A stretch of DNA of 64,000 bases from an uncultured Bacteroidales bacterium (GTDB lineage: Bacteria; Bacteroidota; Bacteroidia; Bacteroidales; Paludibacteraceae). The first letter of the stretch is position 1; each line of letters starts with the position of its first letter. The translations under genes and the position numbers were made by a program. Of this stretch, positions 33,118 to 43,000 are shown piece after piece. The notes below the pieces were generated by a model. It was not told where the DNA came from and searched no databases. It saw only the letters and a program-made list of their open reading frames with translations. The stretch is taken from NCBI GenBank assembly GCA_903911085.1, contig CAIWCC010000141.1, positions 1-64,000 on the forward strand, read 5' to 3'.

Positions 33118-33463
33118 AGGATCTGCTGAAAAACTATTTACAACCACGAAGTGGTTTAATTTGATTAGCCCCGAATGAAATTCGGGGATGAAATGTATTC
33201 ATAAGGCAGAACTCTGAAGGAGTTCAATATCATCAATCAATTGAAATTAAACTCCTTCAGAGTTTTTATGCGCATACATTTTAATCCATGGGTTAGTACC
33301 CATGGTTAATCATATTAAACTCCTTCAGAGTTCTTTGTAGAGTAAATATTCAATTTAATGAATGGATATTATTATATAGGTTGAAAATTGCTTGCATAAA
33401 AATTTAAAAAAATATATTTATATTGTTGTTATTGAGCATAATAATGGTTTTTATGCAGACCCT
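33118..33463. mobile_element. MITE-like hairpin element C (346 bp)
   Basis: The left end aggatctgctgaaaaac pairs with the right end (reverse complement agggtctgcataaaaacc); agtt flanks both sides. It contains accacgaagtggt, ccccgaat-gaa-attcgggg (33169-33187), gaactctgaaggagttc (33209-33225), ccatgggttagtacccatgg and two more ctccttcagag-type hairpins. It lies between the HTCS stop and the SusC promoter. The first 70 bases match the reverse complement of element A closely. Confidence 0.8.
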
Positions 33464-33623
33464 AGTTATAAGTGTTTTAAAATGGTAATCTGTATTATAT
33501 GTTTTTTTAATCAGCCAATAACTAGCATTCTTGCCAATCATAAAATACTTGCCAAAACTACAATTTGAACTATTAAGTACAAATACTGTATTATTGTATC
33601 ACATCTATTCTGAAAAACAACAC

Positions 33624-33631
33624 TATTTTTG
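33624..33631 (+). promoter_or_regulatory. -7 element TATTTTTG upstream of susC
   Basis: This fits TAnnTTTG, 29 bases before the SusC ATG. It is the likely HTCS-controlled promoter of the SusC-SusD-DUF5017 operon. Confidence 0.5.
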
Positions 33632-33659
33632 CAGCATAATAAATCTAATTATTTGAACA

Positions 33660-36600
33660 ATGATGAAATTAAAGAAATTATTGAATGTTGTTGCGCTGCT
33701 TTTTGTAGGAATAGTATTTGCAAATGCTGAAACAACTGTAATGGGTACTGTGACCGATGCGAGCGGAGAAGCTTTGATTGGTGTGAGTGTAAAAATTAAA
33801 GGAACCCCAAAAGGAACGATTACTGACATAAACGGTAAATTTGGCTTATCTGTTCCTGGTACCTACTCGGTACTTGCTTTCAGCTATATTGGTTATGAGT
33901 CGCAAGAAGTGAAAGTGGGCATTCAAAAAGTATTTACAGTTATTATGCAGTCGAACTCCAAAAACTTGGATGAAGTAGTGGTAATGGGTTATGGTGAAAT
34001 CAAAAAACGTGATTTAACGGGTTCGGTGGCCAAAGCCGACTTGGAAAGCATGCTCAAAATGCCAGTAGCCAATCTCGATCAGGCCTTGGCTGGTCGTGTT
34101 GCCGGTGTGCAGGTTTCTTCCAGCGAAGGCACACCAGGTGGTGAAATGAACATTGTGGTACGCGGCACCAATTCCATTACCGGTTCCAATGCCCCACTTT
34201 ATGTTATCGATGGTTTCCCTATGGAAGATGGCTCAGCCTCCAATATCAATCCAAATGATGTGGAATCGATGGAGGTGCTTAAAGATGCTTCAGCAACCGC
34301 CATTTATGGTGCCCGTGGTGCCAATGGCGTAATTATTATTACTACCAAAAAAGGAAAAGTGGGAGCGCCCATGATTTCGTACGATGGTTCTTTTGGTGTA
34401 CAACGTGCCTCAAATAGGATGCCGACTTTGGATGCTTATGAATTTGTAAAATTACAAAGTGAAACAACTGCCGCAACGGAAATGAAAAATCGTTATTTTT
34501 CAACCGATCCAAGCGGTAAAACTTGGACATTAGAGGACTATATAAATGCAAAAACTATTAATTGGGAGGATATGGTGCTGAGGGATGCACCCATGCAAAA
34601 TCATTCCCTTGGCATCACAGGTGGTAAAGATGATTCCCGTTATGCAGCTTCACTTTCATATTTTAATCAGGATGGAATTCTTGTGAATACCAATTATAAT
34701 AGGTTACAAGGAAAAATTACTAACACCATCAAGAAAAAAAATCTGACCATTTATTTGAATGCAAACTATTCAAAAACAACCCAGTTTGGTGCCCGACCCT
34801 CTGAAAATTCATGGGCTGCTGCCAATAATCTATTTTCTAATGTTTGGGGTTATAGACCAGCTCTTTACCCAAACCAAACAGATGAATCGTTGATAGAAAA
34901 CTCACTAGATGAAACTATGATAACTGATTATCGTGTAAACCCGCTCCTATCGTTAAAAGAAGAGTACAACAAATCCAATAGAGCTGTTTTAATGACCAAT
35001 GGTTTTTTGGAATATGAGTTTATCAAAGGGTTGAAGTTAAAAACTTCGATGGGATACACCGAAGATAATCTTCTCAAAGAGGCATATAATAACTCTAAAT
35101 CACGCTACGGAAATCCACGTACCAATATCAATGGCGTGAATGCAACTGTGGCAACCGCTTCGCGTCAGACATGGTTGAACGAAAACACGCTTTCTTATAT
35201 CAAATCGTTAAATAAAGTTCATAATTTCAATGCTCTGTTGGGATATACCATGCAGGCTTCGGATGCAAAAAATTTCTCAAGTCAAACCATTCAAATTCCA
35301 TCGCAATACGAGATATTTGGAATAGACCAAATGGGTGCAGGAACTCCATTTACAATGGGTTCTTCTGCATCACGCTGGACTATGATGTCCTATTTAGGTA
35401 GACTAAATTACAATTTCAAAAACAGATATTATGTAACTGCCTCTTACCGTGCGGATGGTTCTTCCCGTTTTAAAGGCGATAATCAATTTGGTTATTTCCC
35501 TTCGGGTTCGTTGGCGTGGAATTTTACGGAAGAACGTTTTATGAAACCCATCTCAAGCATGATTTCATCCGGAAAACTTAGACTAAGCTGGGGTGTTACA
35601 GGTAATAATCGTGTGGGCGATTATGATACTTATGCAATATTGTCGAAGATAGATGGTGGAAGTTATGCGGGCGTATATCCATTTGACAATGTGGTAAATT
35701 CGGTTGGACTTGTGCCCACTTCTATGGCAAACAAAGTACTACGATGGGAATCAACGGCACAATGGAATGCAGGAATGGATGTGTCATTTCTGAATCAAAG
35801 TATTTTCTTAACGGTAGATATTTACAAAAAGAATACTTCAGATTTGTTACTTAACGCCAAACTTCCTTATAGCTCGGGTTATCCAGAAGGCTACAAAAAT
35901 ATTGGTGAAACTGAAAACAAGGGCATCGAATTTACCATAAACACCAAAAATGTAAAAACAAAAAACTTTACATGGTCCACTAACTTTAATATATCATTTA
36001 ACCAAAATAAAGTGCTTGCACTAACCGACAATCAAAAAACATTGTTGGTAAATGCTGCTTTTGACCAGGGTTACAATGGTATGCCAAACTATTTTACCCA
36101 AATTGGTTATCCACTAGGACTTATGTATGGTTATATTTATGAGGGCACCTACAAATATGAGGATTTTAATTATGATCCTTCATCGAATATTTATACAATA
36201 AAAACAGGTGTGCCTACATTTACAGCCGAAGCAAAAACTGGTCCAGGATATCCGAAATATAGTGACTTAAACGGTGATGGAAAAATTGATTCGAATGATC
36301 AAACTGTTATTGGCAGAGGAACTCCTACTCATATTGGTGGTATCAACAATACATTTACTTACAAAGGATTTGATTTTAGTTTCTTCTTCCAATGGTCGTA
36401 TGGTAACAATATATTGAGTGCCAATCAATTGTTGTATGGAGTATACAATGGTAAAACATTGACTAACCTTTTTGATACATACAAAGACCGTTGGTCGCCA
36501 ACAAATCCTACTAGCGACATTCCTGCAGCAGCAGTTTTGAATGCAACTGCTGGTAATCCCACATTAACTTACTCGAGTTCATTATCTGTGTTTTCGAGTA

Positions 36601-36860
36601 GAGTAATTGAAGATGGTTCGTTTCTAAGGTTAAAGAATATCAACTTTGGCTACAACTTGAACCCTAAAGTGCTTAAAATATTAAAGTTAAATAAAGTCAG
36701 GCTTTTTGTCAATGCAAATGACATTTGGGTGCTCACTGGGTACAAAGGTGGATATGACCCCGAAGTATCAGTTAGAAACAGCGCATTAACTCCTGGATTT
36801 GATTTTTCGGCTTATCCACGAGCCCTTTCAATAAATGGTGGTGTAAATATCATTTTTTAA
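33660..36860 (+). CDS. susC: SusC/RagA-family TonB-linked outer membrane transporter
   Basis: This 1066-residue protein has a signal peptide at 1-23 (LLNVVALLFVGIVFANA). A carboxypeptidase-regulatory-like domain (about 25-105) has GTVTDASGEALIGVSVKIKG. The TonB-dependent plug (about 110-230) has the SusC hallmark LDEVVVMGYG and YVIDGFPMEDG, AIYGARGANGVIIITTKKG. The rest is the beta barrel. It imports large oligosaccharides across the outer membrane using TonB energy, capped by the SusD protein encoded 28 bases downstream. Confidence 0.96.
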   Translation: MMKLKKLLNVVALLFVGIVFANAETTVMGTVTDASGEALIGVSVKIKGTPKGTITDINGKFGLSVPGTYSVLAFSYIGYESQEVKVGIQKVFTVIMQSNSKNLDEVVVMGYGEIKKRDLTGSVAKADLESMLKMPVANLDQALAGRVAGVQVSSSEGTPGGEMNIVVRGTNSITGSNAPLYVIDGFPMEDGSASNINPNDVESMEVLKDASATAIYGARGANGVIIITTKKGKVGAPMISYDGSFGVQRASNRMPTLDAYEFVKLQSETTAATEMKNRYFSTDPSGKTWTLEDYINAKTINWEDMVLRDAPMQNHSLGITGGKDDSRYAASLSYFNQDGILVNTNYNRLQGKITNTIKKKNLTIYLNANYSKTTQFGARPSENSWAAANNLFSNVWGYRPALYPNQTDESLIENSLDETMITDYRVNPLLSLKEEYNKSNRAVLMTNGFLEYEFIKGLKLKTSMGYTEDNLLKEAYNNSKSRYGNPRTNINGVNATVATASRQTWLNENTLSYIKSLNKVHNFNALLGYTMQASDAKNFSSQTIQIPSQYEIFGIDQMGAGTPFTMGSSASRWTMMSYLGRLNYNFKNRYYVTASYRADGSSRFKGDNQFGYFPSGSLAWNFTEERFMKPISSMISSGKLRLSWGVTGNNRVGDYDTYAILSKIDGGSYAGVYPFDNVVNSVGLVPTSMANKVLRWESTAQWNAGMDVSFLNQSIFLTVDIYKKNTSDLLLNAKLPYSSGYPEGYKNIGETENKGIEFTINTKNVKTKNFTWSTNFNISFNQNKVLALTDNQKTLLVNAAFDQGYNGMPNYFTQIGYPLGLMYGYIYEGTYKYEDFNYDPSSNIYTIKTGVPTFTAEAKTGPGYPKYSDLNGDGKIDSNDQTVIGRGTPTHIGGINNTFTYKGFDFSFFFQWSYGNNILSANQLLYGVYNGKTLTNLFDTYKDRWSPTNPTSDIPAAAVLNATAGNPTLTYSSSLSVFSSRVIEDGSFLRLKNINFGYNLNPKVLKILKLNKVRLFVNANDIWVLTGYKGGYDPEVSVRNSALTPGFDFSAYPRALSINGGVNIIF

Positions 36861-36888
36861 ACAAATAAGCATTTCAAATTAAAAAAAC

Positions 36889-38634
36889 ATGAAAACAACA
36901 ATAAAAATATTCCTAACGCTGCAATTGATTTTTTGCTTTGCTTCCTGTAGCGATTTTCTGGATACAACGCCAACTTCAGTAACTCCAGAAACATATTTTA
37001 ATAACAAAGAGGAGATAAAATCTTTCTTAACATCGGTTTATGCCCCTATGATGGCGGAATCATTCTATGGCGGGAGTTATGCAATGTCAGTTGCTGCCGA
37101 AGATTTGGGTTATTATGCACGTACTGCTGCTACTGGTTCTGTGATTTCTGGTTCTACAAGTATATCAGATGGTGGGTTGCAGGCAATATGGCGTATATTG
37201 TACGATGGAATAAACCGTGCCAATATGATGTTGGAAAACATCGACCGTGCCATTCCCTCGGCTGCCGATTCTGTTGTACGTGAACAATACAGATCCGAAG
37301 CACGCTTTTTGAGGGCGTTTTATTACTTTACGTTGATAGAGAATTTTGGCGATGTTCCTTTCAGAACTAACACACCAACCGATATAAATAGTTTATCGTT
37401 AGCGCGAACCAATAAGGAACAAATTTACGACTTTATCATTTCAGAAATGATTGCTTCTGAACCCTATTTGCTCACTGCATCTCAAGTAAATCCGGGTCAT
37501 GTTACCAAATCTGCTTTGCAAGGCATTTTGGCACGAGTTTATCTTTTTAGGGCTGGCGAAGGTTATCGTGATGCTGCTGCGGCACCAGGGGTGAATGCCC
37601 AAACTTATTTTGCAGAAGCCAAGAAATGGGCTTTGAAAGTAAAAGATAGTGGTTTGCATGGCTTGGTAAGTCCTTATAACCAGATTTTTATCGATTTGGC
37701 TGCCGATAAATACAACAGCACCGGAGTAAAAGAAAGTATTTGGGAGGTAGAAGAGGCTGGAAACCGCAGTACGACTATTTTGGCCGCTGGACGACTTGGC
37801 AATACATTGGGTTTTGGCGGACCCGATTTGAGTGCAGCCAGTGGCTCGCCTTATGCCAATGCAACCGGATTGGCTAATCCAGGAATGAGCTATAATTATG
37901 TTTATTGTACACTGAAATTATTTGATATGTATGAATCCGAAAAAGATACAGTGCGTGGTAATTGGAATATAACACACTTTGCCTACACCACAACCGGAAG
38001 TGCGGCGACCTTAAAAATAACTGGTCGGAAATACTACTACAATAAAAAACCGGCAAGCATGTCCACATTTACATTTCCATACACCGATGCAAATGGATTT
38101 ATATATACTTATGGCAGTGCTACTGACACTTTGAACACGTCTCGTTGTATTGCCAAATACCGCAGGGAATACGAGCAGGTATTGCCAAAAAACAAAAACT
38201 ACACACCTATAAATTTCCCGCTACTCAGGTATTCGGATGTGCTATTAATGATAGCCGAAGCTGATAATGAAATAAACGCTGATCCTACAGCACTAGCTTA
38301 CGAATGCCTTGATGCAGTACGAAACCGTGCTAAAATTACGCCTTTAACTGGTTCTGGTCTTACAAAAGACCAATTCAGAGAAGTGATTAAAAAGGAACGT
38401 GGAATGGAATTATGTTACGAAGGCACTCGCAGGTTCGATTTAATTCGATGGGGAGATTATGTGAAAGCAATGACAGATTTATCTACTTTATTGGAAACGA
38501 GCCCACGCTGGCCCAACGGAGTTAAATATGCTGCCAACTATTTTAAAATCTCGCCAGCCTATTTATATCTACCTATTCCGGCTTATGAACTGAGTGTGAA
38601 TAAATTGATTCTTTTCAATAATCCAGGTTGGTAA
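36889..38634 (+). CDS. susD: SusD/RagB-family surface lipoprotein
   Basis: This 581-residue protein has a lipoprotein signal with Cys20 (CFASCSDFLD), directly followed by the DFLDTTPTS start typical of SusD. Tetratricopeptide-like helices follow (RSEARFLRAFYYFTLIENFGDVP). The C-terminus has ERGMELCYEGTRRFDLIRWG and ends LIPAYELS-like LPIPAYELSVNKL. It binds glycan on the cell surface and closes over SusC. No length anomaly is seen. Confidence 0.95.
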   Translation: MKTTIKIFLTLQLIFCFASCSDFLDTTPTSVTPETYFNNKEEIKSFLTSVYAPMMAESFYGGSYAMSVAAEDLGYYARTAATGSVISGSTSISDGGLQAIWRILYDGINRANMMLENIDRAIPSAADSVVREQYRSEARFLRAFYYFTLIENFGDVPFRTNTPTDINSLSLARTNKEQIYDFIISEMIASEPYLLTASQVNPGHVTKSALQGILARVYLFRAGEGYRDAAAAPGVNAQTYFAEAKKWALKVKDSGLHGLVSPYNQIFIDLAADKYNSTGVKESIWEVEEAGNRSTTILAAGRLGNTLGFGGPDLSAASGSPYANATGLANPGMSYNYVYCTLKLFDMYESEKDTVRGNWNITHFAYTTTGSAATLKITGRKYYYNKKPASMSTFTFPYTDANGFIYTYGSATDTLNTSRCIAKYRREYEQVLPKNKNYTPINFPLLRYSDVLLMIAEADNEINADPTALAYECLDAVRNRAKITPLTGSGLTKDQFREVIKKERGMELCYEGTRRFDLIRWGDYVKAMTDLSTLLETSPRWPNGVKYAANYFKISPAYLYLPIPAYELSVNKLILFNNPGW

Positions 38635-38711
38635 TTCATCTTACTAAGGTTTTACCGAATAAAATTACAATAACAGTCTGAAATTCAAATTCAGATAAAA
38701 AAGATATAAAA

Positions 38712-39704
38712 ATGAAAAAATACAATATAATCTTCATCTTAGCTGTAGGGCTTGTCTTTAATTCCTGCAGCAATGAACTTACAGCACCACTGGTATTTGA
38801 TGTAAAAGCAGATGCTGCAACAACCATAATTAACGACACCATAGTGGTAAAAAAGGCGACTACGCTGAATTTTAATTTTGAGGGAAATCCCCAGTTCATT
38901 TCTTTTTTCAGTGGTGAAGCTGGAAAGGAATTCATGTATTTCAATGTGTCAAGTATTCCAGCAAGTGAATTTGACTCTTGCTTCCTGAAATTTGATGTTA
39001 CACCTACAGGCATTGACGGAGCTATAGAAAATACCTTGTCTTTACTTATTTCGGATAAATTTCCTGGAATAGTTGGTATTGCAGCTTCTCCTTTATTTGC
39101 AAAAGATTCCGCAAATATCCGTAATAAACAGGATTACAGTTGGACTGATTTAACTTCGGCTTGCCTGTTTCCAACAACAACTGCCACTAAAAAATCGGTT
39201 AAGTTGGATATGATGCCCTATTTGAGTAAAAATATTGCCTTGCAATTCAAATACCAAACCTCCAGAAACGATGTGGATCAGCCAAAATGGACCATCGCCA
39301 ACCTGAAATTTGTACGCTACCAAAAAAGAAAAGCTGCAGTGGAAGTTATTGCTTCTACACTCGCCTTTAAGCCCTTCGACATATTGAATTCAACCACTGC
39401 CTACGCAGTATCAGGTGCAGGAGTATGGTCAAAAAGTAATCCGGTAAATCTGTTTATTAATACTACGCTTGCAGGAAATCCTCTGAACGAAGATTATCTG
39501 ATAAGTACGCCTACCCTAATAAACCCAGTGACAACAGCAAGTACTGGCGCATTGGTGAAGAATTTGTCGGTTGACGTAACAACATTTTCAACTAGTTATG
39601 CCGCCAAAGGGATTTATACAGCTACTTTTTCTGCCTCAAATAGAAATTATCTAGATAGCGGTCAATACAAACAAGTGTCCTTTATCGTTAAAGTGATTGA
39701 TTAA
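38712..39704 (+). CDS. DUF5017-like surface lipoprotein of the SusCD operon
   Basis: This 330-residue protein has a lipoprotein signal with Cys19 (VFNSCSNE). The N-terminal strand set TLNFNFEGNPQFISFFSGEAG is the DUF5017 pattern; the middle part (VKLDMMPYLSKNIALQFKY) looks like a jelly-roll. The position straight after SusD is where surface glycan-binding proteins (SusE/F-like) are encoded, so glycan binding is the likely role. It is the last gene before a strong terminator, 77 bases after susD. Confidence 0.78.
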   Translation: MKKYNIIFILAVGLVFNSCSNELTAPLVFDVKADAATTIINDTIVVKKATTLNFNFEGNPQFISFFSGEAGKEFMYFNVSSIPASEFDSCFLKFDVTPTGIDGAIENTLSLLISDKFPGIVGIAASPLFAKDSANIRNKQDYSWTDLTSACLFPTTTATKKSVKLDMMPYLSKNIALQFKYQTSRNDVDQPKWTIANLKFVRYQKRKAAVEVIASTLAFKPFDILNSTTAYAVSGAGVWSKSNPVNLFINTTLAGNPLNEDYLISTPTLINPVTTASTGALVKNLSVDVTTFSTSYAAKGIYTATFSASNRNYLDSGQYKQVSFIVKVID

Positions 39705-39727
39705 GTCAATCCGATTTTCATTTTTCA

Positions 39728-39771
39728 AAATGTCAGCCTCTAGCATTTACATGTTGGAGAGCTGACATTTT
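39728..39771 (+). terminator. Terminator of the SusCD operon
   Basis: aatgtcagcctct pairs with agagctgacatt and is followed by ttttctttt. It lies 24 bases after the DUF5017 gene stop. Confidence 0.8.
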
Positions 39772-39953
39772 TCTTTTGGGAAATGAGCGGTAATTATGTT
39801 GCTAAATCTCAATAAAAGTATGACATACTGTGTCTTTCCTTCCAATCAACATTTCTCAATTCTAACCATTACATCTTCAGTGCCTGCTACAATTTTGTAC
39901 TATAATGTACATAATATGTATTTTTAAATCACATTGATTACAAATATACCCCC

Positions 39954-39961
39954 TATTTTTG
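39954..39961 (+). promoter_or_regulatory. -7 element TATTTTTG of the 2400-residue protein gene
   Basis: This fits TAnnTTTG, with a TTG near 39934 at about the -33 distance and 74 bases before the ATG. The gap 39705-40035 holds only this and the terminator. Confidence 0.55.
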
Positions 39962-40035
39962 CGCGTAAAATATTCACTTAGGTACAAATCAATACAATTC
40001 GAAGTGATTTGATAATCTTTTAAATTTATACTATC

Positions 40036-43000
40036 ATGAAAAAAATTACAATCTTGGTGCTTTGCGCCACCGTATTTTTATCAATGGCGAATGCCAAAAA
40101 TATTTTTGTGGACCCCACAAATGGTTCTGATGCTGCGAGTAGAGGTACAACTTGGGAACTTGCAGTAAAAACGCTTGCTGGTGCAGTAAATGCCACTTAC
40201 GTTGGCACTTTAACTGCTGGCGATAACATTTATGTAAAAGGTGGTTCATTAACTACGCTTACAGGAGCTTTTACTACAAATACTACTGTCAATTATTATG
40301 GCGGTTACGATTTATCGAATATTGGAACCACTACTACCCGAACAACTAACGATAATGACGGAAACGGTATTATAGAACCATGGGAGTTTTTGAATCCAAC
40401 CACTTTTACCTCGACAGCAAACGCTAATGGCTCTGTAGCAATTAAAATAAACAATGCTGGTTACACATTTGATGGTTTTACACTGACTCATAATGCAACT
40501 GCTGCTGCAAGTAACTATATAAGGTCAATCGAAATATCAGGTACAAATACAAATTTCTGCAACTGTATTATTAAAAACACCGCTGTAACGTACAGCATAA
40601 GTGGTTTCGGTGGAACTCCTTATAATATGTTATTTTCTGCCGGTTCAGGTGCTATAGTAAATAATTGTTTGTTCGAGAAAAACAATGTAAGCTATACTAC
40701 TACAACTATCAATGCAGCTTACCCGTTTATAAATATTAGCAGTGCAAGCTTCACGAATTGTATTGTTAGAAACAACTTGGTAACCGTTAATGCAAGTGCT
40801 GCAAATGCAGTTCGAAGCATGTTGATTTGTTTATATGCTTCTTCCACAACTATCTCTACGATAAAAAACTGCGTGATACATAACAATGAAATGGTGTATA
40901 ATGGCACTGGTGGCACTACTTCCGACGTGGGCGCAGCAATCAATGTTTTTGGCGTTGATGGGAGTGAATCCATTATCAATTGTACCATAGCCAATAATAA
41001 ATCCACCAATGTGCCAATTGCAGGAATGAAAACTACGAGCAGAACAGGTATGAATAATACTATACTTAATAATGTATTATGGAACAATATTTCTGGTGCT
41101 TCAACCATAGCCAATTTCACAATTGGTGCAAATATGATTGCTACTTCATCGATAAGTAAGAATGTGATGAATGGAGGACAAACAGTTACCGAAAATGGCA
41201 CAACCATAAAATACAACGATTTTGCGCTATCGACTGCGAATGCTACTGGTGTCAATCAAGCACTATTCAAAACCCCAACTACCATTGTTGGTTCTTCATT
41301 GGGTTCTTTAGCGGTAACCGACTCAACCACCATCAAACAATCCGTATGGCAAATTAAACCAGGCTCGTACTTAGCTGCTAAAGGGGTTTCTGTATCTACT
41401 AATCCCACCGACAAAAGTGGAACTAACTTTTCTGCTTCACCTGCCATTGGTGCGTACGAAGGTTTAAGTGCTCCAGTTGTAAGCGCCATTACTCCAACCA
41501 GTACTCAGCTTTCGGTAGCTTTCACAGCTGGAAATAATGGAGGTTCGTCTATAACCAATTACAAATACTCTACCGACGGCGGTGTCAACTTTACAGCCTG
41601 CGCACCTACCCAAACCACCAGCCCGATAAATATTACCGGGCTAGCAAATGGTACAAGTTACAATGTTCAGATTAAAGCCACCAATGAACTTGGCGATGGT
41701 GTAGCAACTTCAAGTGTAGCAGCCAGCCCATCGGCAAGTACCGCTGTACCGGCAGCTCCAACCATCAATTCTATAACATCAGGGAATGCGAAACTTACCG
41801 TTGCATTTACACCTGCGTCCGATAATGGTTCAGCTATAACCAATTACAAATATTCAACCGATGGTACTAACTTTACGGACTGTTCGCCAGCACAAACTAC
41901 CAGTCCGATAGTCATCAACGGATTAACCAACGGTACGGCATGCACCGTAAAAATTCAGGCTGTAAATGCTATTGGTGATGGAATTGCCACGGCTAGTATT
42001 ACAGCAACTCCATACACCGTGCCTGATGCGCCTACAGGTTTGGTGGCAACCGCCGGAAATGCTCAAGTGTCAGTAGCATTTACGATTCCAACGAACACAG
42101 GTGGTTCGCCTATCACATCGTATGTACTAACCAGTAGCGGTGGTTCTTCAACTGTTGGTACAGGAAGCCCTATTCTTTTTACAAGTTTAACCAACGATAA
42201 AGCATATACTTTTACTGTAACTGCTATTAATGCAGCAGGAGCAGGTGTAGCAAGTTCTGGTGTATCTGCTACTCCTTCGGTAGTAGCAATACCAAATGCG
42301 CCAACCCTCGGAGCGGCTACAATAACGAATGGACAAGTCTCATTTGTATTGACTGCACCAGCAATTTTGGGTGGTCAAACTATAACAAGCTATAAATATT
42401 CAATTGATGGCGGTGCGACTTATAATAACCGACAGACTGGTACAACCGGCACACCTTTATTAATAACAGGATTAACCAACGGAACAACCTATAGCATTTC
42501 GGTAAAAGCGGCTTACGGAACTTCACCTTTTTCTGATGGATTGGCTTGCTCAGCAGTTGCAACTACAATATTTAGCGCTCCAAATGCACCTAACATTACG
42601 GGCATTACAGCAAGTAGTGGTTCGCTTTCGGTTGCGTTTACTACAGTCACAAATGGTTCCACTATCAGTAATTATAAATACTCCTTAAATGGCGGTGCTT
42701 TTACTGCATTAGGAACAGCAAAAGCTACTAGTCCAATTACAATTCCCGGATTAACAAATGGTACATTGTACAATGTACAAATAAAAGCAGTTAGTAATAA
42801 TGGCGATGGAGCAGCATCCGCAATCTATACAGCCCCAATTTACTCTACTACCCCAGCTGCTCCAACAATTTCAGGAATAACTGCTGCTGCAGGTCAACTC
42901 TCAGTAGCATTTACGGCTGGTAGCAATGGAGGTTCAACAATAACCAATTATAAATATTCTACCGATGGTGGAACAAGTTTTGCCTTGGCATCATCTACCA

